DNA of 64,000 bases from contig NZ_CP141266.1 of the NCBI RefSeq assembly GCF_030540775.2, positions 3,087,001 to 3,151,000 on the forward strand, given 5' to 3'. Source of the DNA: Flavivirga abyssicola. Its GTDB lineage: Bacteria; Bacteroidota; Bacteroidia; Flavobacteriales; Flavobacteriaceae. The position numbers and the translations under genes are program-made. Every line of letters begins with the position of its first letter. The first letter of the stretch is position 1. A model generated the notes under the pieces. It did not search any database. It was not told the DNA's origin and worked only from the letters and a program-made list of their open reading frames with translations. Below are positions 52,622 to 61,200 of the stretch, one piece after another.

Positions 52622-53200
52622 TTGACTGAGCAAAATTTTATTAATGATTTAAATGAAGGAAAGCAATCTGCTTATGGTAAGCTGATTGATGATTTTCAGG
52701 ATAAAGTATTTGCTACCTGTATATCGTTTGTGCCAAATAAAGAGGATGCCGAAGACATTGCTCAAGATGTTTTTGTTGAGGTTTTTAAGTCGATTGGTAA
52801 ATTTAAAGGGAATTCTAAACTATCAACCTGGATTTATCGTATTGCAACCAATAAATGTTTAGAGTTTATAAGAAAAAGGAATACTAAAAAACGTTTTGCT
52901 TTTTTACAATCTATCATGGGGAATGATTTGCCGATGGATAAAAGTAAATATTTTACGGAGATGAATCACCCTGGGGTTATTTTGGAAAACAAAGAAAAAA
53001 GTGAAACTTTATTTCTTGCCATAAATCAACTATCTGAAGACCAAAGAACCGTGTTTACACTTAGCAAGATAGATGGTATGAGTAATAAAGAAATTGGCGA
53101 CATTATTGATAAAAGTTTGTCTTCGGTAGAATCTTTAATGTTCAGGGCGAAGAAAAACTTAAGAGAATTGTTAGAGAATTATTATAAAAATGAAAAGTAA
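52622..53200 (+). CDS. ECF-type RNA polymerase sigma factor (module 1)
   Basis: A protein of 192 residues, starting at a TTG (52622). Region 2 reads EDAEDIAQDVFVEVFKSIGKFKGNSKLSTWIYRIATNKCLEFIRKR, and region 4 reads LSEDQRTVFTLSKIDGMSNKEIGDIIDKSLSSVESLMFRAKKNLRE. No ATG exists near the N-terminus, so TTG is the best start. It leads a module with a small membrane protein (38 nt downstream) and a Spy-like protein with a His-rich tail. The gene order suggests sigma, anti-sigma and periplasmic sensor. The trigger is unknown. Confidence 0.95.
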   Translation: MTEQNFINDLNEGKQSAYGKLIDDFQDKVFATCISFVPNKEDAEDIAQDVFVEVFKSIGKFKGNSKLSTWIYRIATNKCLEFIRKRNTKKRFAFLQSIMGNDLPMDKSKYFTEMNHPGVILENKEKSETLFLAINQLSEDQRTVFTLSKIDGMSNKEIGDIIDKSLSSVESLMFRAKKNLRELLENYYKNEK

Positions 53201-53238
53201 CGCAAGGTTTTAAAAATTATTGCATCTAAATATCTAGT

Positions 53239-53550
53239 ATGGAAATAAATAAGAAAATTCAAGATAAGATTAATGATACTTTCGAGTCTATGGATGCTAT
53301 TGAAACAGTTAAAGTATCTCCCTTTTTTAAGGATAAAACCATGAAAAGATTGTTTGCGGAGAAAGAAGAGGAGCAATTAATTTGGTCCTGGTTTTCTCCT
53401 AAGTTACAATTAGCAACTTTGGTTTGTTTTATTGTTTTAAATGTATTAGCGTTTACGCAACTAAATTCTAATGAACATGATAGTGATATTAATGATTTTG
53501 CAGAAACATATGGTTTGTCTTCAGGTTCGGGAACGTCATTATTTAATTAA
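53239..53550 (+). CDS. Probable anti-sigma-like single-pass membrane protein (module 1)
   Basis: A protein of 103 residues. The N-terminal 60 residues are soluble and charged (VSPFFKDKTMKRLFAEKEEE) and a single hydrophobic helix occupies about 65-80 (LQLATLVCFIVLNVLAF). A short Asp-rich tail follows outside. It lies between the sigma and Spy-like genes, the place of an anti-sigma factor, and has the F.P..F...T motif also seen in the module 2 counterpart. No zinc anti-sigma motif is present, so its action is inferred from position only. Confidence 0.7.
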   Translation: MEINKKIQDKINDTFESMDAIETVKVSPFFKDKTMKRLFAEKEEEQLIWSWFSPKLQLATLVCFIVLNVLAFTQLNSNEHDSDINDFAETYGLSSGSGTSLFN

Positions 53551-53557
53551 ATAAAAC

Positions 53558-54076
53558 ATGATGAAAAAAAACGTACTCTTATATGTGTTGTTAGTATTTT
53601 TAGTAGTGGTTAATGGTTTTTTTCTATTTAATTATTTAGGAGGTTCTAATAAAATAGAAAGTAAAAATGGTCCTAGAGGTAAAGACCCTGCTAATTTTAT
53701 TGTTAAAGAACTAAATTTTAGTGAGGATCAAATGTTTCAATTTGAAATTTTAGGCAGGGAGCATCATCATGAGATGAGACGTATAGGTCATAATATTAAA
53801 GAATTAAAAGAAACTTTGTTTAATCATATATACGATGAATCATTAAACGAAAAGACTATAGATTCTATTACAAGCTTAATAGGAGAAGAAGTAAAAAAAA
53901 GAGATATAGAGACATTTTATCATTTTAAGGATATTGAAGCATTGTGTAATGAAAAACAAAAAGGAAAATTTAAAAAAATCATTACTGAAGCACTTCATAA
54001 AGGTGGAAGACATGAACAAAGACCGCCTTTAAGAAGGGGGGACGACGATCATAGACCACCACCTCCAAGGCATTGA
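53558..54076 (+). CDS. Periplasmic Spy/CpxP-like protein with His-rich tail (module 1)
   Basis: A protein of 172 residues. An N-terminal membrane helix or signal anchor (about 5-28) is followed by a helical domain with the periplasmic heavy-metal-sensor/LTXXQ pattern (LNFSEDQMFQFEILGREHHHEMRRIGHNIKELKETLF). The C-terminus is basic and rich in His, Arg, Asp and Pro (HKGGRHEQRPPLRRG, DDDHRPPPPRH) and could bind a metal such as copper or nickel. It is the third gene of the ECF module, 7 nt after the membrane protein. A likely periplasmic sensor or chaperone acting on the anti-sigma factor. Confidence 0.82.
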   Translation: MMKKNVLLYVLLVFLVVVNGFFLFNYLGGSNKIESKNGPRGKDPANFIVKELNFSEDQMFQFEILGREHHHEMRRIGHNIKELKETLFNHIYDESLNEKTIDSITSLIGEEVKKRDIETFYHFKDIEALCNEKQKGKFKKIITEALHKGGRHEQRPPLRRGDDDHRPPPPRH

Positions 54077-54096
54077 TTTTCATAGAAATTTATGAG

Positions 54097-54124
54097 GCTC
54101 TCAGACATTGAGAGCTTTTTTTTT
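54097..54124 (+). terminator. Terminator of ECF module 1
   Basis: GCTCTCA and TGAGAGC form a perfect 7-bp stem with a 5-nt loop, followed by nine Ts, 20 bases after the Spy-like gene stop. Confidence 0.85.
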
Positions 54125-54196
54125 GAAAAAAAATAAAAATTCGCACAAGTTTTTTTTAGGAATCGCATCTAAAAATTCAAATCACAAAATAAATCA

Positions 54197-54292
54197 ATGA
54201 AAATTAGAAGAAGAGCCTTGGTCATTAGTATTTCATTTTTAGTAATTTCTTTACTAATACTAAACCTTATGGTTATTTATTTGTCATATTAA
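54197..54292 (+). CDS. Possible small membrane peptide (31 aa)
   Basis: An ATG at 54197 opens 31 residues: MKIRRRALVI, then a long hydrophobic helix (SFLVISLLILNLMVIYL) and a stop at 54290-54292. It has a basic N-terminus and a single membrane helix, and ends 12 bases before the YHYH gene. It looks like a real small protein but has no recognised family. Confidence 0.4.
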   Translation: MKIRRRALVISISFLVISLLILNLMVIYLSY

Positions 54293-54304
54293 AAAAGATA
54301 GATT

Positions 54305-55084
54305 ATGAAAAATTTAAAAAACCTATTTGTTTTGCCCTTTTTAGTAGTTATTATTTTTATAGCATGCTCTAATGAAGACGATTCAGAAATCATAGTTGAA
54401 GAAGATGAAAATACGCAACCTGTGAATACAGATTATGATATAAGTAATATTCTTTCCAAATTTGAAGGAACCGGCTTATCATATGCTGTAAATGGGAATA
54501 CAGTGACTTTCACAACTCAAGATTTACCCAATCATACAAGTCCGTATTGGCCAACAGACAATCCTTTGTATGAAGCTTATAATGGCACTAATTCCAATTG
54601 GCGTATTAATCCAAATACCATTAGTGAACAAAATATAGTTTTTACAATGTCATTAAACCCATCTGAAGCTTCAAATAAACAAGAAACGGGCTTAGGTCCT
54701 ATAGGAATAGCAAGAAATGGTGTGGTGTTTTTTAATCAATATGCAGGACCAGACCAACCATTAACCAATGAAATTGATTCATTTGATCAATGGTTAGGTC
54801 ACCCGCAACGTACAGGACAGTATCATTACCATATTGAACCGACTTATTTGACTCAACAGTTTGGGGAAGATGCTTTTTTAGGACTTTTAGCTGACGGGTT
54901 TCCTGTATACGGACCCCTTGAAAATGGAGCGGTTATTACAAATAATGATTTAGATGTCTATCACGGGCATACATCTGCTACAGCAGATTTCCCCGATGGT
55001 ATTTATCATTACCATATTACAAGTCAAGACCCATATCTTAACGGAAACGGTTATTTTGGAACTCCAGGAAATATTTCTAATTAA
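54305..55084 (+). CDS. YHYH-domain lipoprotein
   Basis: A protein of 259 residues with a lipoprotein signal (VVIIFIACSNED). The domain carries YHYHIEPTYL near residue 180 and IYHYHITSQDPYL near the end, plus HPQRTGQ and VYHGHTS, so it has many paired His residues. The family is of unknown biochemical role; the YHYH pattern suggests metal binding. It is followed directly, with 0 nt spacing, by a MORN-variant lipoprotein and then a SCO protein, a set consistent with copper handling in the envelope. Confidence 0.85.
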   Translation: MKNLKNLFVLPFLVVIIFIACSNEDDSEIIVEEDENTQPVNTDYDISNILSKFEGTGLSYAVNGNTVTFTTQDLPNHTSPYWPTDNPLYEAYNGTNSNWRINPNTISEQNIVFTMSLNPSEASNKQETGLGPIGIARNGVVFFNQYAGPDQPLTNEIDSFDQWLGHPQRTGQYHYHIEPTYLTQQFGEDAFLGLLADGFPVYGPLENGAVITNNDLDVYHGHTSATADFPDGIYHYHITSQDPYLNGNGYFGTPGNISN

Positions 55085-55651
55085 GTGCCTAAATATTTAA
55101 AATATATGATCTTGTGTGTTGGTGTGTTTTATTCCTGTAAATCAGAAATGAAGCATGTAATAGTTAATACTAATGAACACTTAGAACTAATAAATGGGGT
55201 TATGTTTTTTAATGAAATTCCTTTAACAGGTAATATAATGTCTTATTATGAAAACCATAAAGTTAAGTCAGATATTCAGTATGATAAAGGGAAAAAGCAT
55301 GGGTATGAGAAGCATTGGTATGAGAATGGTTTAAAAAAAATAGAACGCAGGTATTTTGAAGGTTTTAAAACGGCGTTGCATAAAGGATGGTGGCCAGATG
55401 GTAAACTAAAGTTTGAATACCATTTTAATAAAAAAGGGGAGTACGATGGTGTGATTAAGGAGTGGTACAAAACTGGGCAATTATTTAGGGATTTTAAGTA
55501 TATGGCAGGTAAGGAAGTTGGCAGTCAACGCCTTTGGAAAGTAAACGGTACTATTAAAGCTAATTATGAAGTGGTTAACGGAGAACGATTTGGTTTAATA
55601 GGTTTAAAAAAGTGTTATACAGTAACAGCAAATAACAATGAAATAAAATGA
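55085..55651 (+). CDS. YwqK-like (MORN-variant) lipoprotein
   Basis: A protein of 188 residues starting at GTG (55085), immediately after the stop of the YHYH gene. The extra residues MPKYLKYMI before the lipobox VFYSCKS make a complete signal, so GTG is preferred over the later ATG. The body consists of YwqK/MORN-2 type repeats (DIQYDKGKKHGYEKHWYENG, KALHKGWWPDGKLKFEYHF, YDGVIKEWYKTGQLFRDF). Members are often annotated as toxin-antitoxin related without evidence. It overlaps the SCO gene by 4 nt, so translation is coupled. Confidence 0.85.
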   Translation: MPKYLKYMILCVGVFYSCKSEMKHVIVNTNEHLELINGVMFFNEIPLTGNIMSYYENHKVKSDIQYDKGKKHGYEKHWYENGLKKIERRYFEGFKTALHKGWWPDGKLKFEYHFNKKGEYDGVIKEWYKTGQLFRDFKYMAGKEVGSQRLWKVNGTIKANYEVVNGERFGLIGLKKCYTVTANNNEIK

Positions 55652-56277
55652 GATATTCTATTATACTAGTGTTAATTTTTACCATTATATCTTGTAAAAA
55701 CAAACAAGAAGAAAGTAATAATATAACTAAGTTACCTTATTTTAATAGTACAGATTTTACTCCGGAATGGGATAAAGCAACGCATAAAATTCCAGAGTTT
55801 TCTTTTACCAATCAAAATGGAGAAGTCGTTACTAATATAACTTATAAGAATAAGATTTATATAGCTGATTTCTTCTTTACTAGTTGTCCCGGTATTTGTC
55901 CAAAACTTACCAAAAATATGGGAGATCTTCAGAAAACATACATGAATGATGAGGATATTATGCTGCTTTCGCATACCGTAATGCCTTGGAAAGATTCAGT
56001 TTCTGTTTTAAAAGATTATGCTAAAAAGTATGATATAAATGCTACAAAGTGGCATTTAGTAACCGGAGATAAAGATGCATTGTACAATATTGCTAGAACA
56101 GGCTATTTTGCAGATGAAGATTTTATGAAAACACAAGATGAAAGTGATTTTATACACACTGAAAATTTTGTTTTAATAGATAAACAAGGCTATATAAGGG
56201 GTGTTTATAATGGAACTTTAGAAATAGATGTAGAACGGTTAAAACGACATATCGCTATTTTGAAATTAAGGGGATGA
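55648..56277 (+). CDS. SCO-family copper-binding lipoprotein
   Basis: A protein of 209 residues with a lipoprotein signal (LVLIFTIISCKNK). The thioredoxin-like fold has the copper ligands Cys80 and Cys84 in FFFTSCPGICP and His170 in DFIHTENFVLID, all intact. SCO proteins deliver copper to, or reduce the thiols of, the CuA site of cytochrome oxidase. It is the last gene of the YHYH-MORN-SCO set and is followed by a terminator. Confidence 0.93.
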   Translation: MRYSIILVLIFTIISCKNKQEESNNITKLPYFNSTDFTPEWDKATHKIPEFSFTNQNGEVVTNITYKNKIYIADFFFTSCPGICPKLTKNMGDLQKTYMNDEDIMLLSHTVMPWKDSVSVLKDYAKKYDINATKWHLVTGDKDALYNIARTGYFADEDFMKTQDESDFIHTENFVLIDKQGYIRGVYNGTLEIDVERLKRHIAILKLRG

Positions 56278-56299
56278 TTTGATTCATAATAGTATTCTG

Positions 56300-56330
56300 A
56301 AGCTCCGTGATTATTTACGGAGCTTTTTAT
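56300..56330 (+). terminator. Terminator of the YHYH-MORN-SCO operon
   Basis: AGCTCCGT and ACGGAGCT form a perfect 8-bp stem with an 8-nt loop and then TTTTTA. It overlaps the stop codon of the convergent patatin gene (56311-56313). Confidence 0.8.
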
Positions 56331-59300
56331 TTTTAAAATTTATAGAATCTAATGCCATTATATTATCAACTACATCTTTGTGCTTTAACATAGCTTTCAT
56401 GAAGTGGTGGGCAGGTTTAGCTATAACTCTGCTCAAAGCAGGTTCAATAATAACGCAAGTTTTAGGACAGTTTTTACAATCACTACATATATTCATGGCA
56501 CAATTGATATATTCATCATTGTCTTTAATCCTATCTTTAATCTTTTTAATACATAAAACATCCAATTCTATTTTCCCATAAATATTTTTCACATCCTCAA
56601 AAGTAAATTTATGAGGAAGATAGATACTTATAAAACGTGTTTTATCTTTTGTCGAATCATCGCTTTGAGCCAGATAGCTTAATTTATTTTTTATATAAGA
56701 AGGAAGCATTTCTGTAGCTGCAACAGCTGTTATGATAGCAGACATTTCGCTGGATTCGTTAATCTTATAGTCTTTGCAATCCGAAATATGATCCTTTAAA
56801 AAGTATTTTATAAACAAGTCTTTATCATTTACAATGTTTAGAAACACATCTTCTTTGTGCTTTATTTTAAAGATACTATCTGCTGTGTTTATTTTTTGCT
56901 CCATTTTATTTACTGCATTATATAATTTATAAGCAGAAAGTAGTCCTGAATTTTCATAAATACCCCCGTCGTTATATTGCCCTTTTCCTTCTATGGTGGC
57001 AGCAGGGCTTATTAATGGAAACCTGTTGGTGGTAGATACGGCGTTATAAAAAGATAGTGTTTTATCTCTATTGGAGCCCAGTTCCAAGATATCATCGGAT
57101 CCCATATATAGAAGTGATTCTATGTCTTTATGTTTTTTACTGTCAACTTTAACCGAAACGGCCATACCTTGGCTTCCTTTAATGTTCGTTGTATTAGCAA
57201 TAAGTATTGGGAAAATAGAATCCTGTTTATACATGTTGTTTTTCCAATAGTTTCTGTAAGCAGTAGAATTAAATTGGTCCATATCAAACCCGGAGTAGTC
57301 AGCATATACCTTCATAGCCGATGTAGAACGATCTTTTCCTTTTAAATCACAAATAGGAACGAAAAGATGGCTAAAAAGGTCTCTGCCAAGAAGGTGTGTT
57401 AAATCCATCGCTAATATGTTTCCCGTAGCTATAGAATCAATGGTACTATTAATATGATTTTCTTTATGGCTTAACGTCATTGTTGTATTTACTAACCCTA
57501 TGGTGCCACCAGAAGCTCCAGAAAGACATACCGTGTTTTTAATAAAATTAGGATTTTTACTTATAATTTCATTTAAAACTGTCATGGTCCATGCATTGGC
57601 TTTCATACCACCTCCATAGCATCCTACATAGTATCTGGGCTTATGTTGATTAGAATCTTTATTCAGTTTACTTACATAGTCTTCAAGGCTTAATTCATCC
57701 GATTGGTTTCTTTCAATTTGTTCTAAATGATATAAATGACTTTTTGTAGCATCAATGAATCTTGCTGTAATATTGAGTATCAGTACAATTAAAACAGCAA
57801 CTGCAGAAGAGAACAAAAAACGCTTTTTGTTCTGTTTGGCATAAGTATCACCAGACTTATTGTAATAAATAAAGTGCTTAATTATTATAACGATAATACC
57901 ATAAAACAAGTAGAAATATGATAAAATAATTATTATAGCATTAATACCGAGGGCTTTTTCGGGAAAGAAGTTAACGAATATTAAAAAGAATAAATTGATA
58001 AAACCACTATGAATTAAGATTTGAAGAAATATCACATTATTACTCATGGCGCCAAAACTTAATTGCCATAAGCGTATTTTGGAGAAGAATTTTAATAAAG
58101 AATTACCTTCTGTAAAATCATGGTTTTTAAAATAGTCTTTTATTTTCTTTTTTCTTTCATTTATTGGCAACTCGGTCTCTTCATCTTTTAGATTCATTAA
58201 AGTGAAAGCATAAAAAATAGAGGATATCTTAGAATTAAAAAATACATATCTGAAAATAGATCGATATGTTCTGTAGTATACATAAGTAATAGCTTGAAAT
58301 ACAATACATAGCAGACTGATGATAACTGTTGTTTGATTATAAGGCGATTCGGTTTTAATATTGATGTACGACAGTAATAATATTAATAAGACTAAATGAA
58401 TAACAAGCGTGATAATTAGAAATATAGCGTAAACAAACATGGGTTTATTTATGCTATATAATTTTGGGGGCTCTTCTTCATCATTAGTGAAATAGAAATC
58501 TGTAGTATCGTCTTTTATGTCTCCAATATTTAAAAGATCTTTATTGTAGAACTGCCATTTTTCTTTCTTCTTTTTCAAAACGTACAGCCACCAGATAAGA
58601 GCTATTAGTAATGGAAAAGATAAGTTGCTCACAGAAAAGCCACAAACAAAATTAGTGTCTGCGGTATATGCAACCATATAAAATAGAGCAACATAAAAGA
58701 AAACTCCCAGAGTACGTCTTAAAAAATTGATATAGTTTTCATAGTTTTTATGGCTCTTGGGTTTGTTACTTTCCGGTTCTTGTTTTTTTATATACCAAAT
58801 GGTACCAAATAGCCAGAATCTTTTGGACATTCGCCAGTCTTTTTCAGGAATTTTATTACCATTTTTAAGAAGAAAATAATTGGGATAGTGAGACAAAGCA
58901 ATACAAAATATTGGAGCGAAAAGCCCTAGTAAGACAAAGACAAACTGAACAGGGTTTTCATACAAACGTACTACAATAGAATTGACCTGTGGAACTTTCG
59001 GTAAAGCAGATCCAATAATAAATAAGATAATAAGACTGATGTATGAGGACTTAATAAAATCCCAGATTATAGTCAGCCTGTTTTGTATTGAATACTTTAG
59101 TACCACCAATAGAAGTATGATTAAAGAAAAAGCATAAAAAACTTCTTTTATTTGTGCGATAGTTTCTGGGTAAGACTTTTTTATTAAGTAGCAGATGTTT
59201 TCTACTACATCGAAAGTGTAGGCAGCAATAGCTACAATTAAAAATAACCAGAAAAACCATTTGTTAGATGTGTGTTTTTTAGCTTTTGTATATACGTAGC

Positions 59301-59586
59301 ATCCCATAACATATAAAAGCGAGATAGCCCATATAAAATCCGTATAGAAAAAAAGCTTATAAAAAAGCATTACTTTAGATGAAATTTCAAGTGCTTCGAA
59401 CCAGTCGGTAAGAATAATTTTGTCTGAAAATTGAGGGTGGTCAATAAATCCATTAGTTTTAAAGATTCCAGCAAAAACGACCATAGCTATCGATAGTAGA
59501 ATGAATATAAAAAGAGCGCGTTTAGAGATTCCGTTTCTTATAAAGTATTTGAAAGGATTATAGGTTAAATCTTTGTTTTTTAGCAT
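56311..59586 (-). CDS. Large multi-spanning membrane protein with a patatin-like phospholipase domain
   Basis: A protein of 1091 residues. The first 620 residues contain about a dozen hydrophobic segments, interrupted by charged loops. The C-terminal part is a patatin domain with the oxyanion motif CYGGGMKANAW, nucleophile Ser692 in LSGASGG and catalytic Asp873 in NDGG. Both dyad residues are present, so lipid hydrolase activity is plausible. A Cys cluster near the C-terminus (CAMNICSDCKNCPKTC) could bind metal. It is unusual to find patatin fused to such a long membrane region. It is divergent from the Ycf48-like gene, with a palindrome between them. Confidence 0.88.
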   Translation of the reverse strand: MLKNKDLTYNPFKYFIRNGISKRALFIFILLSIAMVVFAGIFKTNGFIDHPQFSDKIILTDWFEALEISSKVMLFYKLFFYTDFIWAISLLYVMGCYVYTKAKKHTSNKWFFWLFLIVAIAAYTFDVVENICYLIKKSYPETIAQIKEVFYAFSLIILLLVVLKYSIQNRLTIIWDFIKSSYISLIILFIIGSALPKVPQVNSIVVRLYENPVQFVFVLLGLFAPIFCIALSHYPNYFLLKNGNKIPEKDWRMSKRFWLFGTIWYIKKQEPESNKPKSHKNYENYINFLRRTLGVFFYVALFYMVAYTADTNFVCGFSVSNLSFPLLIALIWWLYVLKKKKEKWQFYNKDLLNIGDIKDDTTDFYFTNDEEEPPKLYSINKPMFVYAIFLIITLVIHLVLLILLLSYINIKTESPYNQTTVIISLLCIVFQAITYVYYRTYRSIFRYVFFNSKISSIFYAFTLMNLKDEETELPINERKKKIKDYFKNHDFTEGNSLLKFFSKIRLWQLSFGAMSNNVIFLQILIHSGFINLFFLIFVNFFPEKALGINAIIIILSYFYLFYGIIVIIIKHFIYYNKSGDTYAKQNKKRFLFSSAVAVLIVLILNITARFIDATKSHLYHLEQIERNQSDELSLEDYVSKLNKDSNQHKPRYYVGCYGGGMKANAWTMTVLNEIISKNPNFIKNTVCLSGASGGTIGLVNTTMTLSHKENHINSTIDSIATGNILAMDLTHLLGRDLFSHLFVPICDLKGKDRSTSAMKVYADYSGFDMDQFNSTAYRNYWKNNMYKQDSIFPILIANTTNIKGSQGMAVSVKVDSKKHKDIESLLYMGSDDILELGSNRDKTLSFYNAVSTTNRFPLISPAATIEGKGQYNDGGIYENSGLLSAYKLYNAVNKMEQKINTADSIFKIKHKEDVFLNIVNDKDLFIKYFLKDHISDCKDYKINESSEMSAIITAVAATEMLPSYIKNKLSYLAQSDDSTKDKTRFISIYLPHKFTFEDVKNIYGKIELDVLCIKKIKDRIKDNDEYINCAMNICSDCKNCPKTCVIIEPALSRVIAKPAHHFMKAMLKHKDVVDNIMALDSINFKNKKLRK

Positions 59587-59630
59587 AGTAAGTCGTGTTT
59601 GTATAAAATTACATATAAATATAAAAACTG

Positions 59631-59652
59631 AAATACGTACTTGTACGTATTT
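59631..59652. promoter_or_regulatory. 22-bp palindrome between divergent patatin and Ycf48-like genes
   Basis: AAATACGTAC-TT-GTACGTATTT is a perfect inverted repeat, followed by more Ts on the plus strand. It lies 44 bases before the patatin start and 24 before the Ycf48-like start. It could be an operator, or a terminator-like attenuator for a plus-strand leader. Confidence 0.5.
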
Positions 59653-59676
59653 TTTTAACTAAAATGAAGGTGTTTT

Positions 59677-60726
59677 ATGAATAAGATCACGTTGTTATTA
59701 ATTTTTAACGTTTTGGTACTTTTGAGTTGTAAGTCCAAAGAGACTTTTGAACCTAGGAATATTTCTAAAGTTGAAGTAGAGAATTTGGTGCAAGACTCTC
59801 TGTTAAATGTTAGGGCTTTGGAAGTTGTGAAAGGAAAGGTTTTATTCGGGACTTCTAACGGAGAAATATATGTTTATAAGCCGTCTGAAAACTCGAGAAA
59901 TTTAACAACTTTGGAATGGATGGAAATAGATTCGATTAAGCCTCCAAATTATAGAGCTTTAGCATATGCAGAAAATAGAGTTTTTGGATTAGCTATTGAA
60001 TCTCCAGCATTGTTATATATGAATGGAAAATTAGTTTATAAAGAAAATCACCCTAAAGCCTTTTACGATTCTATGGATTTTTGGAATGACCAAGAAGGTA
60101 TCGCTATTGGTGACCCGACAGATACCTGTATGAGTATAATTATTACTAGGGATGGTGGAGAAACATGGAATAAGTTGCCTTGTGGTTCTTTACCAAAAGC
60201 TATAGTCGGCGAAGCTGCTTTTGCTGCGAGTGATACCAATATTGCTATTGTGGATAATCATACTTGGGTGGCGACCGGAGGAAAAGCTAGTAGAATTTTA
60301 TATTCGCCTGATAAAGGAAAAAGCTGGGAGGTATCTGATACACCTATTGTACAGGGAAAAGAAACTACGGGGATGTATTCTATAGATTTTTACGATGAAC
60401 TTAACGGGTTTGCTATTGGAGGAGACTATACCAAACCTGATAACAATAAGGCTAATAAAATTAAAACGATTGATGGAGGTAAAACTTGGGAGTTGGTTGC
60501 TAATAACGAAAATCCTGGTTACAGAAGTTGTGTGCAATATATACCAAATAGAGCAGGGGAAGAGTTAGTAGCTATTGGGTTTAAAGGGATTGACTATAGT
60601 AATGATTCTGGTAATTCATGGAAGCATCTTAGCGATGAAGGTTTTTATACCATTCGATTTTTAAATGATTCGATTGCTTATGCTGCTGGCTCAGGAAGAT
60701 TAGCTAGGTTGATTTTTAGAGAATAA
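59677..60726 (+). CDS. Ycf48-like BNR/YVTN-repeat lipoprotein
   Basis: A protein of 349 residues with a lipoprotein signal (NVLVLLSCKSKE). The body is a beta-propeller with Asp-box-like motifs (ITRDGGETWNKL, YSPDKGKSWEV, KTIDGGKTWEL, YSNDSGNSWKHL), resembling photosystem-II stability factor Ycf48 and annotated oxidoreductases of Bacteroidota. I see no active-site residues, so an assembly or binding role is more likely. It is a single gene, convergent with ECF module 2. Confidence 0.85.
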   Translation: MNKITLLLIFNVLVLLSCKSKETFEPRNISKVEVENLVQDSLLNVRALEVVKGKVLFGTSNGEIYVYKPSENSRNLTTLEWMEIDSIKPPNYRALAYAENRVFGLAIESPALLYMNGKLVYKENHPKAFYDSMDFWNDQEGIAIGDPTDTCMSIIITRDGGETWNKLPCGSLPKAIVGEAAFAASDTNIAIVDNHTWVATGGKASRILYSPDKGKSWEVSDTPIVQGKETTGMYSIDFYDELNGFAIGGDYTKPDNNKANKIKTIDGGKTWELVANNENPGYRSCVQYIPNRAGEELVAIGFKGIDYSNDSGNSWKHLSDEGFYTIRFLNDSIAYAAGSGRLARLIFRE

Positions 60727-60744
60727 AATTTTTAATTTCTACTC

Positions 60745-61188
60745 TCAATTCCCTCTCTTATGCCCTTTATTTTTGTAATGTTCTAACATTTTTCTTTTAA
60801 AATCATCTTCAGCTATTTTTAATAAAATTATTTTTTTAGGTGAAATAATTTTTAACAATTTAGATGATAATTCCATACGTTGTTTATGAAGTGAATTTTC
60901 GGCTTCATTTATCTTAGTAATTAATTCTTTAGCTCTTTCATCAGTTAGTGTGCTAATATTTCTTCTTATCTCCCGACGGATATTTCTAATATCTTCATGT
61001 CTTATTTTAGAAGTCACATTATCATAGTTATTATAAACAGGCCAAAATTTCTGAGCTTCTTGCTCTGTTAAATCTAACCTTTCTGTAATAAAAGATACTT
61101 TAAGTGTTTTTATTTTTCCTCTATTATGCTGCGCTGAAATATTAAGCGAAAAGAGAAATAGTAATATGGGAAATATGATTTTTTTCAT
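60745..61188 (-). CDS. Secreted Spy/LTXXQ-like protein (module 2)
   Basis: A protein of 147 residues with a signal peptide (about 1-19, NISAQ). A helical mature part carries ERLDLTEQEAQKFWPVYNNYDN, typical of the LTXXQ/Spy-type proteins that follow ECF sigma genes in Bacteroidota. The rest is basic and coiled-coil-like with a Lys-rich C-terminus. It is the third gene of ECF module 2 and starts 12 nt after the membrane protein stop. Probably a periplasmic sensor or chaperone. Confidence 0.8.
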   Translation of the reverse strand: MKKIIFPILLFLFSLNISAQHNRGKIKTLKVSFITERLDLTEQEAQKFWPVYNNYDNVTSKIRHEDIRNIRREIRRNISTLTDERAKELITKINEAENSLHKQRMELSSKLLKIISPKKIILLKIAEDDFKRKMLEHYKNKGHKRGN

Positions 61189-61200
61189 GAGTGTTGTGCT

